Source: JAFDZW01 sp964404255
Lineage (GTDB): Bacteria; Bacteroidota; Ignavibacteria; Palsa-1295
NCBI GenBank assembly: GCA_964404255.1
Contig: CAYOJJ010000011.1
Span: forward strand, 57,044-121,043
Length of the DNA: 64,000 nucleotides
Direction of reading: 5' to 3'
This document shows, piece after piece, positions 45,051 through 54,030 of this stretch (position 1 is its first letter; each line of letters begins with the position of its first letter). The notes beneath the pieces are model-generated. The model saw only the letters and a list, made by a program, of their open reading frames with translations, was not told the DNA's origin and searched no databases. The position numbers and the translations under genes were made by a program.

Positions 45051-45090
45051 TAAAAAGCCGAATGGGAATACCATTCGGCTTTTTGCTTTT
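45051..45090. terminator. Bidirectional intrinsic terminator
   Basis: A 14-base perfect stem (AAAAAGCCGAATGG and CCATTCGGCTTTTT, 5-base loop) between the convergent kelch gene and rodA, with A and T tracts on both sides. Confidence 0.92.
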
Positions 45091-46339
45091 AGAACATTAC
45101 CCTTCGGTTTCGATAGAGGTTCATTAATATACCGGCCATCAGCATATTTGTAATGAGCGCCGAGCCGCCATAACTCATAAAGGGAAGTGGAATACCGACC
45201 ACCGGTAGTAATCCCAGTGTCATACCCACATTTACTATAATATGAAGCAGCCAGATACCGGTAATGCCTATGGCTACGACACTCGAAAAATTACTTCGGA
45301 CCGAGGAGGCAATAGCAAGCCCGCGATACATTAATATCAGATATAATAGGAGTAGCACCGTCGCACCGACAAAGCCGAATTCTTCGGCCGGTACGCTCAT
45401 AATAAAATCCGTCCATTGCTTGGGGACATAGCGAAGCTGCGTCTGCGAACCATGCAAATATCCTTTACCCAAGGCGCCGCCCGAGCCGATAGCCATCTTG
45501 GTCTGGATAATATTATAGCCCCCACCTTGCGGATCGGCTTCGGGATTGAGTAATAGATCGATGCGCTCACGTTGGTATTGGTGTAAATGCGAATAAATAA
45601 AATCCGCGGAGAACGAGGCACCGATAAGCAGTACAAATGCCACAATCGTGACAGCAAGATTTTTCTTGAAGGCGAGAAATTGAATTGCACCAACCGAGCA
45701 GACTGAAGCGATCATCGCTGTTTTACCAAAGAGCGAAAAGACCGCTACTACTCCCGGACCGGCAACCGCAAGCAGCATGAAGAGATCGGTACCCGTCCAA
45801 AGCAAGACAATAAAAAGCAGGCCGAGATAGATCATAGCACTTCCGGGGTCGGGTTCGGCAAGGATAAGACCCATCGGTATCAGCACAATGAGTATGGCCA
45901 TTACCAGATCGGCGATACGGGTCGGCCTTCTATCGCTGGAAAAGAATTTTCCCAGCGCCATGATCGTAGCCAGTTTGGAAAGCTCCGATGGCTGAAAATT
46001 CAACGTGCCTATCGCCAGCCAGTTTTTCTGGCCTAAGACTACCTTTCCTGCCACTAATACAAAGGCAAGCAAACCAAGCGAAAGCACATAGAACGGATAC
46101 GCTGCTACCGATAGCCAGCGGGACGGAAGCAACGCCATAATTAATAGGACAACGATCCCGCCGGCCCCGAAGATAAGCTGGGAGTTGAAGCGGTCGTTGA
46201 TCGTCCCATAGGTAGCGCTATAGATCGAGGCAAAGCCCGCGATCATTAATAGCATCACAAGAATAAACGTCGAAGCATCGAAATCGCCCACATCGAGCGC
46301 TTCGGCAGCAGCACTTTGCCCTATTTTTATCTGAGCCAT
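45089..46339 (-). CDS. rodA: Rod-shape-determining SEDS glycosyltransferase RodA
   Basis: A 416-residue SEDS-family peptidoglycan polymerase with about ten transmembrane spans. Signatures are GTLNFQPSELSKLATIMALGKFF, LAEPDPGSAMIYLGL with the essential aspartate, GGYNIIQTKMAIGSGGALGKGYLHGSQTQLRYVPKQWTDFI and AEEFGFVG, followed by PVVGIPLPFMSYGG. The GSQTQLRYVP version of the extracellular loop distinguishes RodA from FtsW. It works with a class B PBP2 in cell elongation. The usual mreBCD-mrdA neighbours are not in the window, so the gene is detached from the cell-shape cluster unless they lie outside. Confidence 0.93.
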   Translation of the reverse strand: MAQIKIGQSAAAEALDVGDFDASTFILVMLLMIAGFASIYSATYGTINDRFNSQLIFGAGGIVVLLIMALLPSRWLSVAAYPFYVLSLGLLAFVLVAGKVVLGQKNWLAIGTLNFQPSELSKLATIMALGKFFSSDRRPTRIADLVMAILIVLIPMGLILAEPDPGSAMIYLGLLFIVLLWTGTDLFMLLAVAGPGVVAVFSLFGKTAMIASVCSVGAIQFLAFKKNLAVTIVAFVLLIGASFSADFIYSHLHQYQRERIDLLLNPEADPQGGGYNIIQTKMAIGSGGALGKGYLHGSQTQLRYVPKQWTDFIMSVPAEEFGFVGATVLLLLYLILMYRGLAIASSVRSNFSSVVAIGITGIWLLHIIVNVGMTLGLLPVVGIPLPFMSYGGSALITNMLMAGILMNLYRNRRVMF

Positions 46340-46402
46340 GAGTAGTTCAATGCAATGTCGAAAGCAGTGAAGGTAGTTTCGCTATTCGAAAGAATTCATG
46401 AC

Positions 46403-48445
46403 TTATTTCATCCTTAACATCCGTGAGTTAATTGCAACGACGATCGTACTCAGTGACATGAGCATTGCTCCGGCTGCCGGTGTTAGCATAATACCTGCAC
46501 CGCTTAACACTCCGGCGGCTAGCGGAATGGCAATCGCATTATAGCCTGATGCTAATAAGAGATTCTGGATCATTTTACTGTAGGTACTTTTGGCCAACCG
46601 AATAAGATTCAGCACATCGAGCGGGTTGCTCCTGACTAAAATAATATCAGCCGTTTCGGCGGCAACATCGGTACCGGCACCAATAGCAATACCAATATCG
46701 GCATGTGCCAAGGCCGGAGCATCGTTCACCCCATCGCCAACCATTGCGACGGTAAGCCCTTTGGAGCGGATATCCTGGATCTTCTGCGATTTCTGTTCGG
46801 GCAACACATCGGCGATATATTCATCGATCGAAAGCTCGCCCGCCACCCAGGCCGCGACATTCGAACTATCGCCGGTGAGCATGATGGTGCGAATACCGAG
46901 GGAATGCAATCCTGAAATCGCCTCCCGGCTTTCCGGGCGTATCAGATCGGCAAGAGCAATTGCACCGGCAAGCCTTTCATCTACCATTACAAAGACCACG
47001 GTCTTTCCCTGATTTGTTACAGCATCGATAACAGCAGTATCATAAGTTGCTCCCGCTGTCCGGACATATCCTGCACTTACTATCCTGACGGTCTTGCCAT
47101 CAATAGTTGCCTCTGCTCCTTTGCCGGGCAGTGCTTTAAAATCGGCAGCCGCGTAAGGCTCGCTGCCGGCCGCAACGATACCTTTGGCGATAGGATGTTC
47201 GGAAAATGCTTCCACCGAAGCAGCAAGCTTCAGTAACTCAGATTCGGTGTACTCCTGGGCATAACTGAAAACATCGGTAACACCAAAAGCACCCTGGGTT
47301 AATGTTCCGGTCTTATCAAAAACCACGGCCTGAATGTTACGCGCGGATTCGAAGGCGCTTCTGTCGCGCACCAATAATCCATGACGGGCGGCGATGGAAG
47401 TCGAAACCGATACCACCAACGGAATGGCCAGGCCAAGAGCATGAGGACAGGAAATTACTAATACGGTAACCAGCCGCTCTATCGCAACCGAGAGCTCTGC
47501 CCCAATTACCCAATACCAGATAATAAAAGAGAGCGTGCCTACAGAAAGAGCAATGATCGTCAGCCAGAAGGCGGCACGATTGGCAATATCCTGAGTGCGT
47601 GATCGCGTTTGCTGAGCCTGCTGTACCAAGGCAATAACTTTGGCTAGAAATGAATCGGCTCCGGTCTTTTCTATGGCAACCGTCAGCGCTCCTTCCCCAT
47701 TGATTGCTCCCCCGATCACCGTGTCTCCGGTTTGCTTTGTTACCGGTTTCGATTCGCCGGTTAATAACGATTCGTTGACCGAACTGCTGCCGCTGACGAT
47801 CGCCCCATCGGCCGGGATCTTTTCACCGGGCTTGATAAGAATACGATCGCCTACCACCAGTGCGGAGATGGCCACTTCTTCCGTCGTTCCTTCATCAAGT
47901 ATTCGGTGAGCCGTCGAAGGCAATAACTTCACCAACTGCTCCAACGCCTTTGAAGCCCCAAGTACCGACTTCATTTCGATCCAATGGCCGATGAGCATAA
48001 TATCGACGAGCGTGGCCAGCTCCCAAAAGAAATCCATTCCTTTAAGCCCGAAGATCGTTGCTACGCTATACGCAAAGGCCGTTGTAATGGCCATGGCGAC
48101 GAGGGTCATCATTCCGGGTTTACGATTACCTATTTCACGGACGAGTCCTTTGAGGAATGGCATACCACCATAAAAGAATACCACGCTCGAAAGGGCAAGC
48201 AAATAATACGGAGTTGCCGCCAGCTTGATCGTGAACCCGAAAAACTCCTGTATCGTATGCGAAAGCAGAAGGATCGGTATCGTAATAGCTGTAGAGATCC
48301 AGAAGCGCTTTCTAAAATCGGCGACCGAATGCCCCTCATGCTCTGAGTGTCCTTCATGATGCTGCTGAGGCATTGCAGCAGCAGATGCCGGTGCTTCATG
48401 ATGATGCTCCGTCATAGTATGGTGATGGTGTTCGTGAGAGTTCAT
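46403..48445 (-). CDS. copB: CopB-type P1B copper-exporting ATPase
   Basis: A 680-residue heavy-metal P-type ATPase. The N-terminus is a His-rich metal-binding tail (HEHHHHTMTEHHHE, then QQHHEGHSEHEGH) with no CxxC heavy-metal domain. The intramembrane site is C333-P-H335, the CPH motif of P1B-3 (CopB) pumps. The catalytic aspartate is D377 in DKTGTLTQG; LTGES, HPIAKGI and GDGVNDAPAL complete the actuator and nucleotide domains. It is expected to export copper ions (Cu2+/Cu+) from the cytoplasm. It is the last gene of the copper operon, 30 bases after the multicopper oxidase. Confidence 0.92.
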   Translation of the reverse strand: MNSHEHHHHTMTEHHHEAPASAAAMPQQHHEGHSEHEGHSVADFRKRFWISTAITIPILLLSHTIQEFFGFTIKLAATPYYLLALSSVVFFYGGMPFLKGLVREIGNRKPGMMTLVAMAITTAFAYSVATIFGLKGMDFFWELATLVDIMLIGHWIEMKSVLGASKALEQLVKLLPSTAHRILDEGTTEEVAISALVVGDRILIKPGEKIPADGAIVSGSSSVNESLLTGESKPVTKQTGDTVIGGAINGEGALTVAIEKTGADSFLAKVIALVQQAQQTRSRTQDIANRAAFWLTIIALSVGTLSFIIWYWVIGAELSVAIERLVTVLVISCPHALGLAIPLVVSVSTSIAARHGLLVRDRSAFESARNIQAVVFDKTGTLTQGAFGVTDVFSYAQEYTESELLKLAASVEAFSEHPIAKGIVAAGSEPYAAADFKALPGKGAEATIDGKTVRIVSAGYVRTAGATYDTAVIDAVTNQGKTVVFVMVDERLAGAIALADLIRPESREAISGLHSLGIRTIMLTGDSSNVAAWVAGELSIDEYIADVLPEQKSQKIQDIRSKGLTVAMVGDGVNDAPALAHADIGIAIGAGTDVAAETADIILVRSNPLDVLNLIRLAKSTYSKMIQNLLLASGYNAIAIPLAAGVLSGAGIMLTPAAGAMLMSLSTIVVAINSRMLRMK

Positions 48446-48475
48446 TACGATAGTGTGATAGGTGAAAATAATAGC

Positions 48476-50641
48476 TCAATAGGTGAAGGTAATTCCGGCA
48501 CCAATTCCGAAATGGGAATCGTAACTGGAAGAAACGGACCACCGTTTTGTCCAGATATACCGAAGACCGAGTTCATATTCGCGGTCGGTATTCCATACTA
48601 CATCAAAGCGTAATCGGGAAGTAAGCGCCCAATCTGTTTTTGAAAGCTGCAGCCGAAGCTTCCGCTCATGATCGACCCGAAGATCGGTCGCTATAAAAAA
48701 CGGCAAAAGATATTGGATGCCGATCGTGGCAACGGTTCGATCTTCGAGCATACCGGCATGATCGGAAGTATGATCTTCTTTCGATCTCCTGATATCGGAG
48801 CCGACATAGACTTTAAGAAATTGCCGTTGGTCGATAAATCGCGAGAAATGAGTTTCGGTCTCATAGCTTCCTTTATAAGAGACCTTCGCCATCGCATCGA
48901 AGAGATAGTCCCTATCCATAAGCATCGCTTTGCCGGCGGCCAGTTGCGATTGCGCGGCAATAGAAATCGAGCCATGCCACATATTATCTTCCGAAAGAAA
49001 AATATTCCAGGCATTCGGGATCGCCTCTACCTGCTCATTTGCTTTAGACCCGGCATAATGAAAAATTCTCCCCATGCCGCTCATCATGTGATACAAGATA
49101 TGGCAGTGAAAAAACCAATCGCCGTCATAGCTGGCTGCAAATTCGATGGTATCGGTTTCCATCGGCATAATATCGAGGACGTTCTTCAACGGTGCATAAT
49201 CGCCCTGGCCATTGAGTACGCGAAAGTAATGCCCATGCAGATGCATCGGGTGTCGCATCATCGACTGATTAGATAATATGATGCGAACATTCTCTCCTTT
49301 ATGAATAAGGATCTTATCCGTATCGGAAAGCGCGCGGTTATTAATGCTCCACTGATACCGGTTCATGTTGCCGGTCAGATCGAAATGAAATTCCCGCATC
49401 GGCCCTGGCGGCAAGTTCGTTCGATGACGCGCTTTTAACATCCCATAGTTTAACGTCGTCAGATCAGCCGAAGACATTCCGCTCATCTCATGGTTCATTG
49501 CTGTATCGGATGTCATTTCTTCTGCACCGGATAGCTCAGGATACATAACCGTATTCATATCCATCATTTGATTGCTCATGTGCATCCCCATGGAGTTCAT
49601 ACTGCCATCGAAGTTCATCATGGCATTCATCATTTTCATGCCTTCGAAATACTTTAGTGGCGGCAGCACCGGGGCAGGCATCTTCATTCCGCCTCCAAGC
49701 CAGAGAGAAGTCGATCTGGTGCGATCTTCGGAAGTCGCTTTGAATTCGTAACTCATTGCAGCCGGAATAGTGACGATGACATCGTATGTTTCGGCAATAG
49801 CAATAAGCATTCGATCTACCGACACCGGCTCTACTTCTTCACCATCGGCTGCAACGACGGTCAATGTACTTCCGGCAAACTGAAGCCAGAAATAGGTAGA
49901 GGAAGAGCCATTAATAATTCGCAGCTTTACTTTGCTTCCTGCCGCAAACTGCGGGGCTTCTTCTTCCGGCTTTCCATTGGTAAGCATAGCATCGTAGGCA
50001 ACATCGCTGACATCCATCGGCAGCATCCGGTACCATTCCTGCTTTACTTTTTCAAGGCCATATCCTTGGACGATCGCCTCACCCCAGCTTTGTGTGGAAT
50101 GTTTTTCGATCGCATACCAATCGTTTGCCATCTTGAGCGAACGCATGACTTCCATCGGGTTCTCGTTCGTCCAATCGCTCAGAAGGACAGTATATTCCGG
50201 CATCTTCTCTTCGGTTGGGCTTTTGAAGATGAGCGCTCCATATAACCCCGATTGCTCCTGGGTCGAAGTATGCGCATGATACCAATAAGTACCATGCTGA
50301 ACGACCGGGAATCGATAGATATGAGTCTGATGCGGCAAAATAGGAGCCGTTGTCAGATACGGTACTCCATCCTGCTCGTTCGGCAAAATAACTCCATGCC
50401 AGTGAATAGAGGTCTCGACGTCCATTGTATTATGCACATAGATCTCGGCAGTGTCCCCTTTGGTGAACGTGAGGGTCGGGCCGGGAATACTTCCATTGAT
50501 ACTAATCGCATCGGCCGAGCTGTTATCATAATGCACGGTCGTATCAGCAATATAGAGATCGTACCGCACTACTGTTCCTTTGCCAAGGGCTTGAAGAAAT
50601 GGCAGCAGTACCAAAATCACTATCATACTACTCTTATTCAT
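48476..50641 (-). CDS. Multicopper oxidase (CopA-like) fused to a CopB-like outer-membrane barrel
   Basis: A 721-residue exported protein in two parts. Residues about 25-545 are a three-cupredoxin multicopper oxidase with copper-ligand motifs HWHG, YWYHAH, HPMHLHGHYF and HCHILYHMMSGM. A methionine-rich insert at about 338-400 (GMKMMNAMMNFDGSMNSMGM and onward) resembles the Met-rich copper-binding segments of CopA/PcoA. Residues about 560-721 (HGSISIAAQSQLAAGK, VYVGSDIRRSKED, ATIGIQYLLPFFIATDLR, YELGLRYIWTKRW, FGIGAGITFTY) show alternating beta strands ending in an aromatic residue, as in CopB outer-membrane proteins. The oxidase thus seems tethered to an outer-membrane barrel. It would oxidise Cu+ in the periplasm. 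It lies between DUF3347 and the CopB ATPase. Confidence 0.88.
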   Translation of the reverse strand: MNKSSMIVILVLLPFLQALGKGTVVRYDLYIADTTVHYDNSSADAISINGSIPGPTLTFTKGDTAEIYVHNTMDVETSIHWHGVILPNEQDGVPYLTTAPILPHQTHIYRFPVVQHGTYWYHAHTSTQEQSGLYGALIFKSPTEEKMPEYTVLLSDWTNENPMEVMRSLKMANDWYAIEKHSTQSWGEAIVQGYGLEKVKQEWYRMLPMDVSDVAYDAMLTNGKPEEEAPQFAAGSKVKLRIINGSSSTYFWLQFAGSTLTVVAADGEEVEPVSVDRMLIAIAETYDVIVTIPAAMSYEFKATSEDRTRSTSLWLGGGMKMPAPVLPPLKYFEGMKMMNAMMNFDGSMNSMGMHMSNQMMDMNTVMYPELSGAEEMTSDTAMNHEMSGMSSADLTTLNYGMLKARHRTNLPPGPMREFHFDLTGNMNRYQWSINNRALSDTDKILIHKGENVRIILSNQSMMRHPMHLHGHYFRVLNGQGDYAPLKNVLDIMPMETDTIEFAASYDGDWFFHCHILYHMMSGMGRIFHYAGSKANEQVEAIPNAWNIFLSEDNMWHGSISIAAQSQLAAGKAMLMDRDYLFDAMAKVSYKGSYETETHFSRFIDQRQFLKVYVGSDIRRSKEDHTSDHAGMLEDRTVATIGIQYLLPFFIATDLRVDHERKLRLQLSKTDWALTSRLRFDVVWNTDREYELGLRYIWTKRWSVSSSYDSHFGIGAGITFTY

Positions 50642-50655
50642 TGAAGCAGCCGGTA

Positions 50656-51177
50656 TTAGTGAAGCGTCGTTTTAAGGGTATCGCTCGTTGACCCGCACGA
50701 CGACATTTGCCTGCCATAATAGGGATTAGCAATCTCGGGCACATCGCTCAACCAATAGCTATCGGCCATTGGGCAGTATTGATAAAAGAGATCGATCGCA
50801 GCTATGTTGGAATGCTTCAGCATATTGTACAGATACACCGAAAGTTCTGAAAAGGCTTTACGCTCGGCGACAAGAGACGTGCTTTTAGAAATGGCCGTTG
50901 CCTCTTTGCTTATACCAGCGGCATACTTGTTCCAAGCCGATCTCGCCTGTTCAGGTAACGAATCGGTTGAAATAGCACGAGCATTTGAAAGAAACTCCTT
51001 TGCATAGAGGCGGGCACTATCGGGACGGTCGATAGCCAGAGAGCGCTCGATATGGAAATATGAGGATAGCAAAGGCTCGAGCATGTGGCCTGAATTATTA
51101 TTCTGGGAATAGGAAGCCGGTACCATGGCGAACATCGCAGCAAGCGCCAGCATGGCTAAAAAAATATTCTGTTTCAT
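50656..51177 (-). CDS. DUF3347 periplasmic protein of the copper locus
   Basis: A 173-residue exported protein with a signal peptide ending ASYSQ. Residues about 28-165 form a helical DUF3347 domain. The C-terminal signature YQYCPMADSYWLSDVPEIANPYYGRQMSSCG carries two cysteines that could bind copper or a disulfide partner. DUF3347 proteins are found alone or fused to copper-efflux membrane-fusion proteins (CusB-like) in Bacteroidota. The gene leads directly into the multicopper oxidase (14 bases apart). A candidate promoter with a dyad lies about 90 bases upstream. Confidence 0.85.
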   Translation of the reverse strand: MKQNIFLAMLALAAMFAMVPASYSQNNNSGHMLEPLLSSYFHIERSLAIDRPDSARLYAKEFLSNARAISTDSLPEQARSAWNKYAAGISKEATAISKSTSLVAERKAFSELSVYLYNMLKHSNIAAIDLFYQYCPMADSYWLSDVPEIANPYYGRQMSSCGSTSDTLKTTLH

Positions 51178-51265
51178 ATTATTCTATTACTGTACGTTGG
51201 GATATGGTAGTACCGATCGTAGCGGCAATACCTTGATGTTAAAGCGAGGCGATCTTACTCAACAG

Positions 51266-51302
51266 CAAAGATACACACCGCACCCTGATGCTACTGGCAT
51301 CA
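51266..51302 (-). promoter_or_regulatory. Candidate promoter with overlapping dyad, DUF3347-oxidase-copB operon
   Basis: TATCTTTG on the minus strand (51266-51273) is a -7 box. Directly upstream, where the -33 box would be, lies the dyad TGATGC-5-GCATCA (51286-51302), with TTG 27 bases before the -7 box. A regulator bound at the dyad could activate this promoter; a metal regulator is a guess. Confidence 0.4.
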
Positions 51303-51329
51303 AGGCAATAGGAAGTAATAGAAAGGGAA

Positions 51330-51728
51330 TTAGATCCGGAAGGTCGATAAGAGGATACACGTACCCACTGAAAGCCGGGGCGATGTATCGTACGCAGGAA
51401 GTTTAGCGAATTCTATTGATGCCAACCCGCATGGGGTTATGGCATCCGAAACTTCGGTTGAAAGGAGGGTTATGGGTAAGATAGGTGCCCGGTGAGCCGA
51501 GGGCCGTTCACTATCGGTCTTTACCGCTTTATGTTCGACAGTCGGTTTGCAGCAGGCTTTGCCGGCCTTTTTTGAACTGCTTTCTTTTGTAACACACGAT
51601 GGGCAGCTAAGTGAGGCCGGGGCTTTTTCTTTCTGGCAGGCAAAGAGTACCGTCGTATAACCTACCGACGAAAATAGCAGGCAGGGTATCAGGAATAATG
51701 ATACAAACCGACGAATACTCTTCAACAT
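51330..51728 (-). CDS. Small exported cysteine-rich protein upstream of copper operon
   Basis: I do not recognise a family for this 132-residue protein. It has an N-terminal hydrophobic signal (about 7-30, LFLIPCLLFSSVGYTTVLFA). It is followed by a lysine-rich stretch with regularly placed cysteines: CQKEK, SCPSCVTKE (a CxxC), ACCKPTVEH with a Cys-Cys pair and nearby histidine. These fit a soft-metal site. The C-terminal half is hydrophobic to neutral with one more Cys-containing turn. It heads the minus-strand copper genes, 152 bases before DUF3347, which has its own promoter candidate. A periplasmic copper-binding or copper-sensing role is inferred only from composition and position. Confidence 0.6.
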   Translation of the reverse strand: MLKSIRRFVSLFLIPCLLFSSVGYTTVLFACQKEKAPASLSCPSCVTKESSSKKAGKACCKPTVEHKAVKTDSERPSAHRAPILPITLLSTEVSDAITPCGLASIEFAKLPAYDTSPRLSVGTCILLSTFRI

Positions 51729-51899
51729 GATTCTTATACCGTTACAATAAGAAGAAGGTTTCGGCTATTAGTAATGGTAACGGCCCGGAAAGCCTTATCA
51801 GAATTATTTTAATAATACTTCGTTAATAATTACCGCTTGAATGCCTATTGCTATCGAGCTGTTTCCACCCGCTAACTCTTTCAAACTATCTATCCGGCT

Positions 51900-52496
51900 A
51901 TGAACCGATCTTTTCCCCTCGCGCTGTTTTTGGTTGTGTTGTACTCGACTGTCTCGTTGCTTCATGCCCAGGATACCTGCCGGTCGATCTATTTAAAGAA
52001 TCCTCATGGGGCCGCGATGAACATTGAAAAAGTCTGGATCCTCGATTCCGTCAATTTCACTGTTGAATCCCTTCGTCCGTTGCCCTATTATATTACCGAT
52101 ACCGGTACGGTCGATTTCAAGGTGTGCATTCTGCCACGCGACGGAATAAAGCGCACAACGCAGGTACGTTATCTCAATACCCACGGCACTTCATCATATT
52201 CCATAACGATGACGCCGCCGGCGACCGAATCAGTAAAAACAGAACCCCAGCTTCCGTCGCTCATTGCCTTTCCGAACCCGGCCTCTACGTCAGTCGAATT
52301 GCTATTAGCCGGTTCGGTTTCTGCATTGAAGGTGGAATGCCTTGCACTCGATGGCACTTCATTCCATATTCCCTTTACCTCTGTAGGGAAAAGGGTTACT
52401 CTACAAACAACCCTCCTCGCTTCCGGCAGCTACACGATCATTGTTAAAGATGGGGAGCGACCGATCGGTATGAGTCAGATCGTTATCACTCATTAA
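51900..52496 (+). CDS. Small T9SS-sorted secreted protein
   Basis: A 198-residue protein with a signal peptide (MNRSFPLALFLVVLYSTVSLLHAQ), a single Ig-like beta domain of about 80 residues with two cysteines (DTCRSIYLKN, FKVCILPRDG) and a T9SS sorting domain over the last 80 residues (AFPNPASTSVEL to GMSQIVITH). The gene starts the plus-strand half of the copper locus and its stop lies 14 bases before the Tat-type multicopper oxidase, so the two are co-expressed. The function is unknown; it may be a surface partner of the oxidase. Confidence 0.75.
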   Translation: MNRSFPLALFLVVLYSTVSLLHAQDTCRSIYLKNPHGAAMNIEKVWILDSVNFTVESLRPLPYYITDTGTVDFKVCILPRDGIKRTTQVRYLNTHGTSSYSITMTPPATESVKTEPQLPSLIAFPNPASTSVELLLAGSVSALKVECLALDGTSFHIPFTSVGKRVTLQTTLLASGSYTIIVKDGERPIGMSQIVITH

Positions 52497-52510
52497 TACG
52501 CTCTGCGATA

Positions 52511-53959
52511 ATGAACCGGCGCTCGTTTCTTAAAGGCATTGGACTTGCTGCAGCCTACTCTCAGTTGCCAACACTGCTTAACGCGTGCAGCAGCGAAACG
52601 ACGACCAGCCCGCCACAGCGTATCATGCAGCCGCTACGAACCCCTGCCGAGCTTTCCAGTTCAGGTTCGTTAATGGCTGCTTCCGGTCGGACCGATCTTT
52701 GGCCGGATATTTCATCGAATGCAATACTCATCAATGGCACATTCCTCGGACCGACAATTCGCATTGCCAAAGGCGCCTCATTAAATATTCAATTCACCAA
52801 TCAACTTTCGGAAGATTCGAATATCCACTGGCATGGGCTAAGCGCCCCCGCTGCTATGGATGGCCATCCTGCCGATGCGGTCAAACCCGGAGCCTCGTTC
52901 AATTACAATTTTCCTATTCTCGATCGCGCTGCTACCTATTGGTATCATGCTCATCCGGATAGAGCGACAGCAAAGCAGGCCTACCTTGGCCTTGCCGGTG
53001 TATTTATCGTTACCGATGCCGAAGAACAGGCTCTTGGCCTGCCTTCCGGTGCGCAGGATGTTGCGCTGGTGCTACAGGACAAACGCCTATCAGCCAGCGG
53101 CGAGATGATCTATGCACCAAGCGAGGATGATTACTTAAGTGGCGTTCTCGGCGATGTTGTGCTCGTTAACGGCACACCGAACAGCTACCTGGAAGTTGAG
53201 AAGACGCTCTATCGCCTGCGTTTTGTCAATGCTTCGAATGCCCGGCTCTATAATGTTGCTTTTAATGATGGCCGATCATTCAGCATCATCGCTACCGATG
53301 GTGGGTTGATCGAAAAGCCGGTTGCCGCCTTCTCCTTCTATATCTCCCCCGGTGAGCGTGTAGAAATACTCGTAGATTTTTCCAACGATGCCATCGGCTC
53401 GACGCTCAAGCTCAAGAGCCTTCCGTTTCCCTTCGGTACTTCGCATAATGACCCCGCTCATCCGCAGGGAATGGAATTAGAACTGACCGAGATCAGAGTT
53501 ACCAAGACAAGCACAAAAACGGCGACCATCCCTTCTTCACTTAGTTCGATAAGCAAACTTTCCGAAGCCAGCGCCGTGCGGACCCGGCATTTTACCTTGA
53601 CGATGGATCATTCCCGTACCTATGGCAAGCATCTCATCGATGGCAAAGTCTTTGAGATGGGGCGCATCGACTACCAGATCCCGTTCAACGATATTGAGGT
53701 ATGGGAATTCGAGAATCAAGGCGAATCGATCCATGGAATGCATGTGCATGGCACGCAATTTCAGGTGCTCGAACGCCTCTTCGGCGATTGGCAGCTTCAA
53801 ACCACCGATCAGGGTTGGAAAGATACCGTCTATATCGGCCCGAATGAAACCGTTAGGGTTATCATCCGCTTTAGCGCCTATAAAGGAATATACCTCTTAC
53901 ACTGTCATAACCTCGAACATGAGGATGACGGCATGATGGTTAACCTTGAGGTTGTCTGA
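52511..53959 (+). CDS. Tat-exported multicopper oxidase
   Basis: A 482-residue multicopper oxidase of the CueO/laccase-like class. The N-terminus MNRRSFLKGIGLAAAY is a Tat signal (RRSFLK), and the following LNACSS could act as a lipobox, so it may be a Tat-exported lipoprotein. The four copper-ligand segments are IHWHGLS, YWYHAHPDR, GMHVHGTQFQVL and LLHCHNLEHEDDGMM, so both the trinuclear site and the type 1 site (His-Cys-His-x3-His, axial Met) are complete. It lacks a long methionine-rich insert. It may oxidise Cu+, metals or organic substrates with reduction of oxygen to water. It is flanked by T9SS genes in the same orientation. Confidence 0.9.
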   Translation: MNRRSFLKGIGLAAAYSQLPTLLNACSSETTTSPPQRIMQPLRTPAELSSSGSLMAASGRTDLWPDISSNAILINGTFLGPTIRIAKGASLNIQFTNQLSEDSNIHWHGLSAPAAMDGHPADAVKPGASFNYNFPILDRAATYWYHAHPDRATAKQAYLGLAGVFIVTDAEEQALGLPSGAQDVALVLQDKRLSASGEMIYAPSEDDYLSGVLGDVVLVNGTPNSYLEVEKTLYRLRFVNASNARLYNVAFNDGRSFSIIATDGGLIEKPVAAFSFYISPGERVEILVDFSNDAIGSTLKLKSLPFPFGTSHNDPAHPQGMELELTEIRVTKTSTKTATIPSSLSSISKLSEASAVRTRHFTLTMDHSRTYGKHLIDGKVFEMGRIDYQIPFNDIEVWEFENQGESIHGMHVHGTQFQVLERLFGDWQLQTTDQGWKDTVYIGPNETVRVIIRFSAYKGIYLLHCHNLEHEDDGMMVNLEVV

Positions 53960-54030
53960 TAATAGCTATTTTCAAAAGAACCATTTACTATTTTTAGAGT
54001 TACCGTTACTGATTATCTATTCTAATCATT

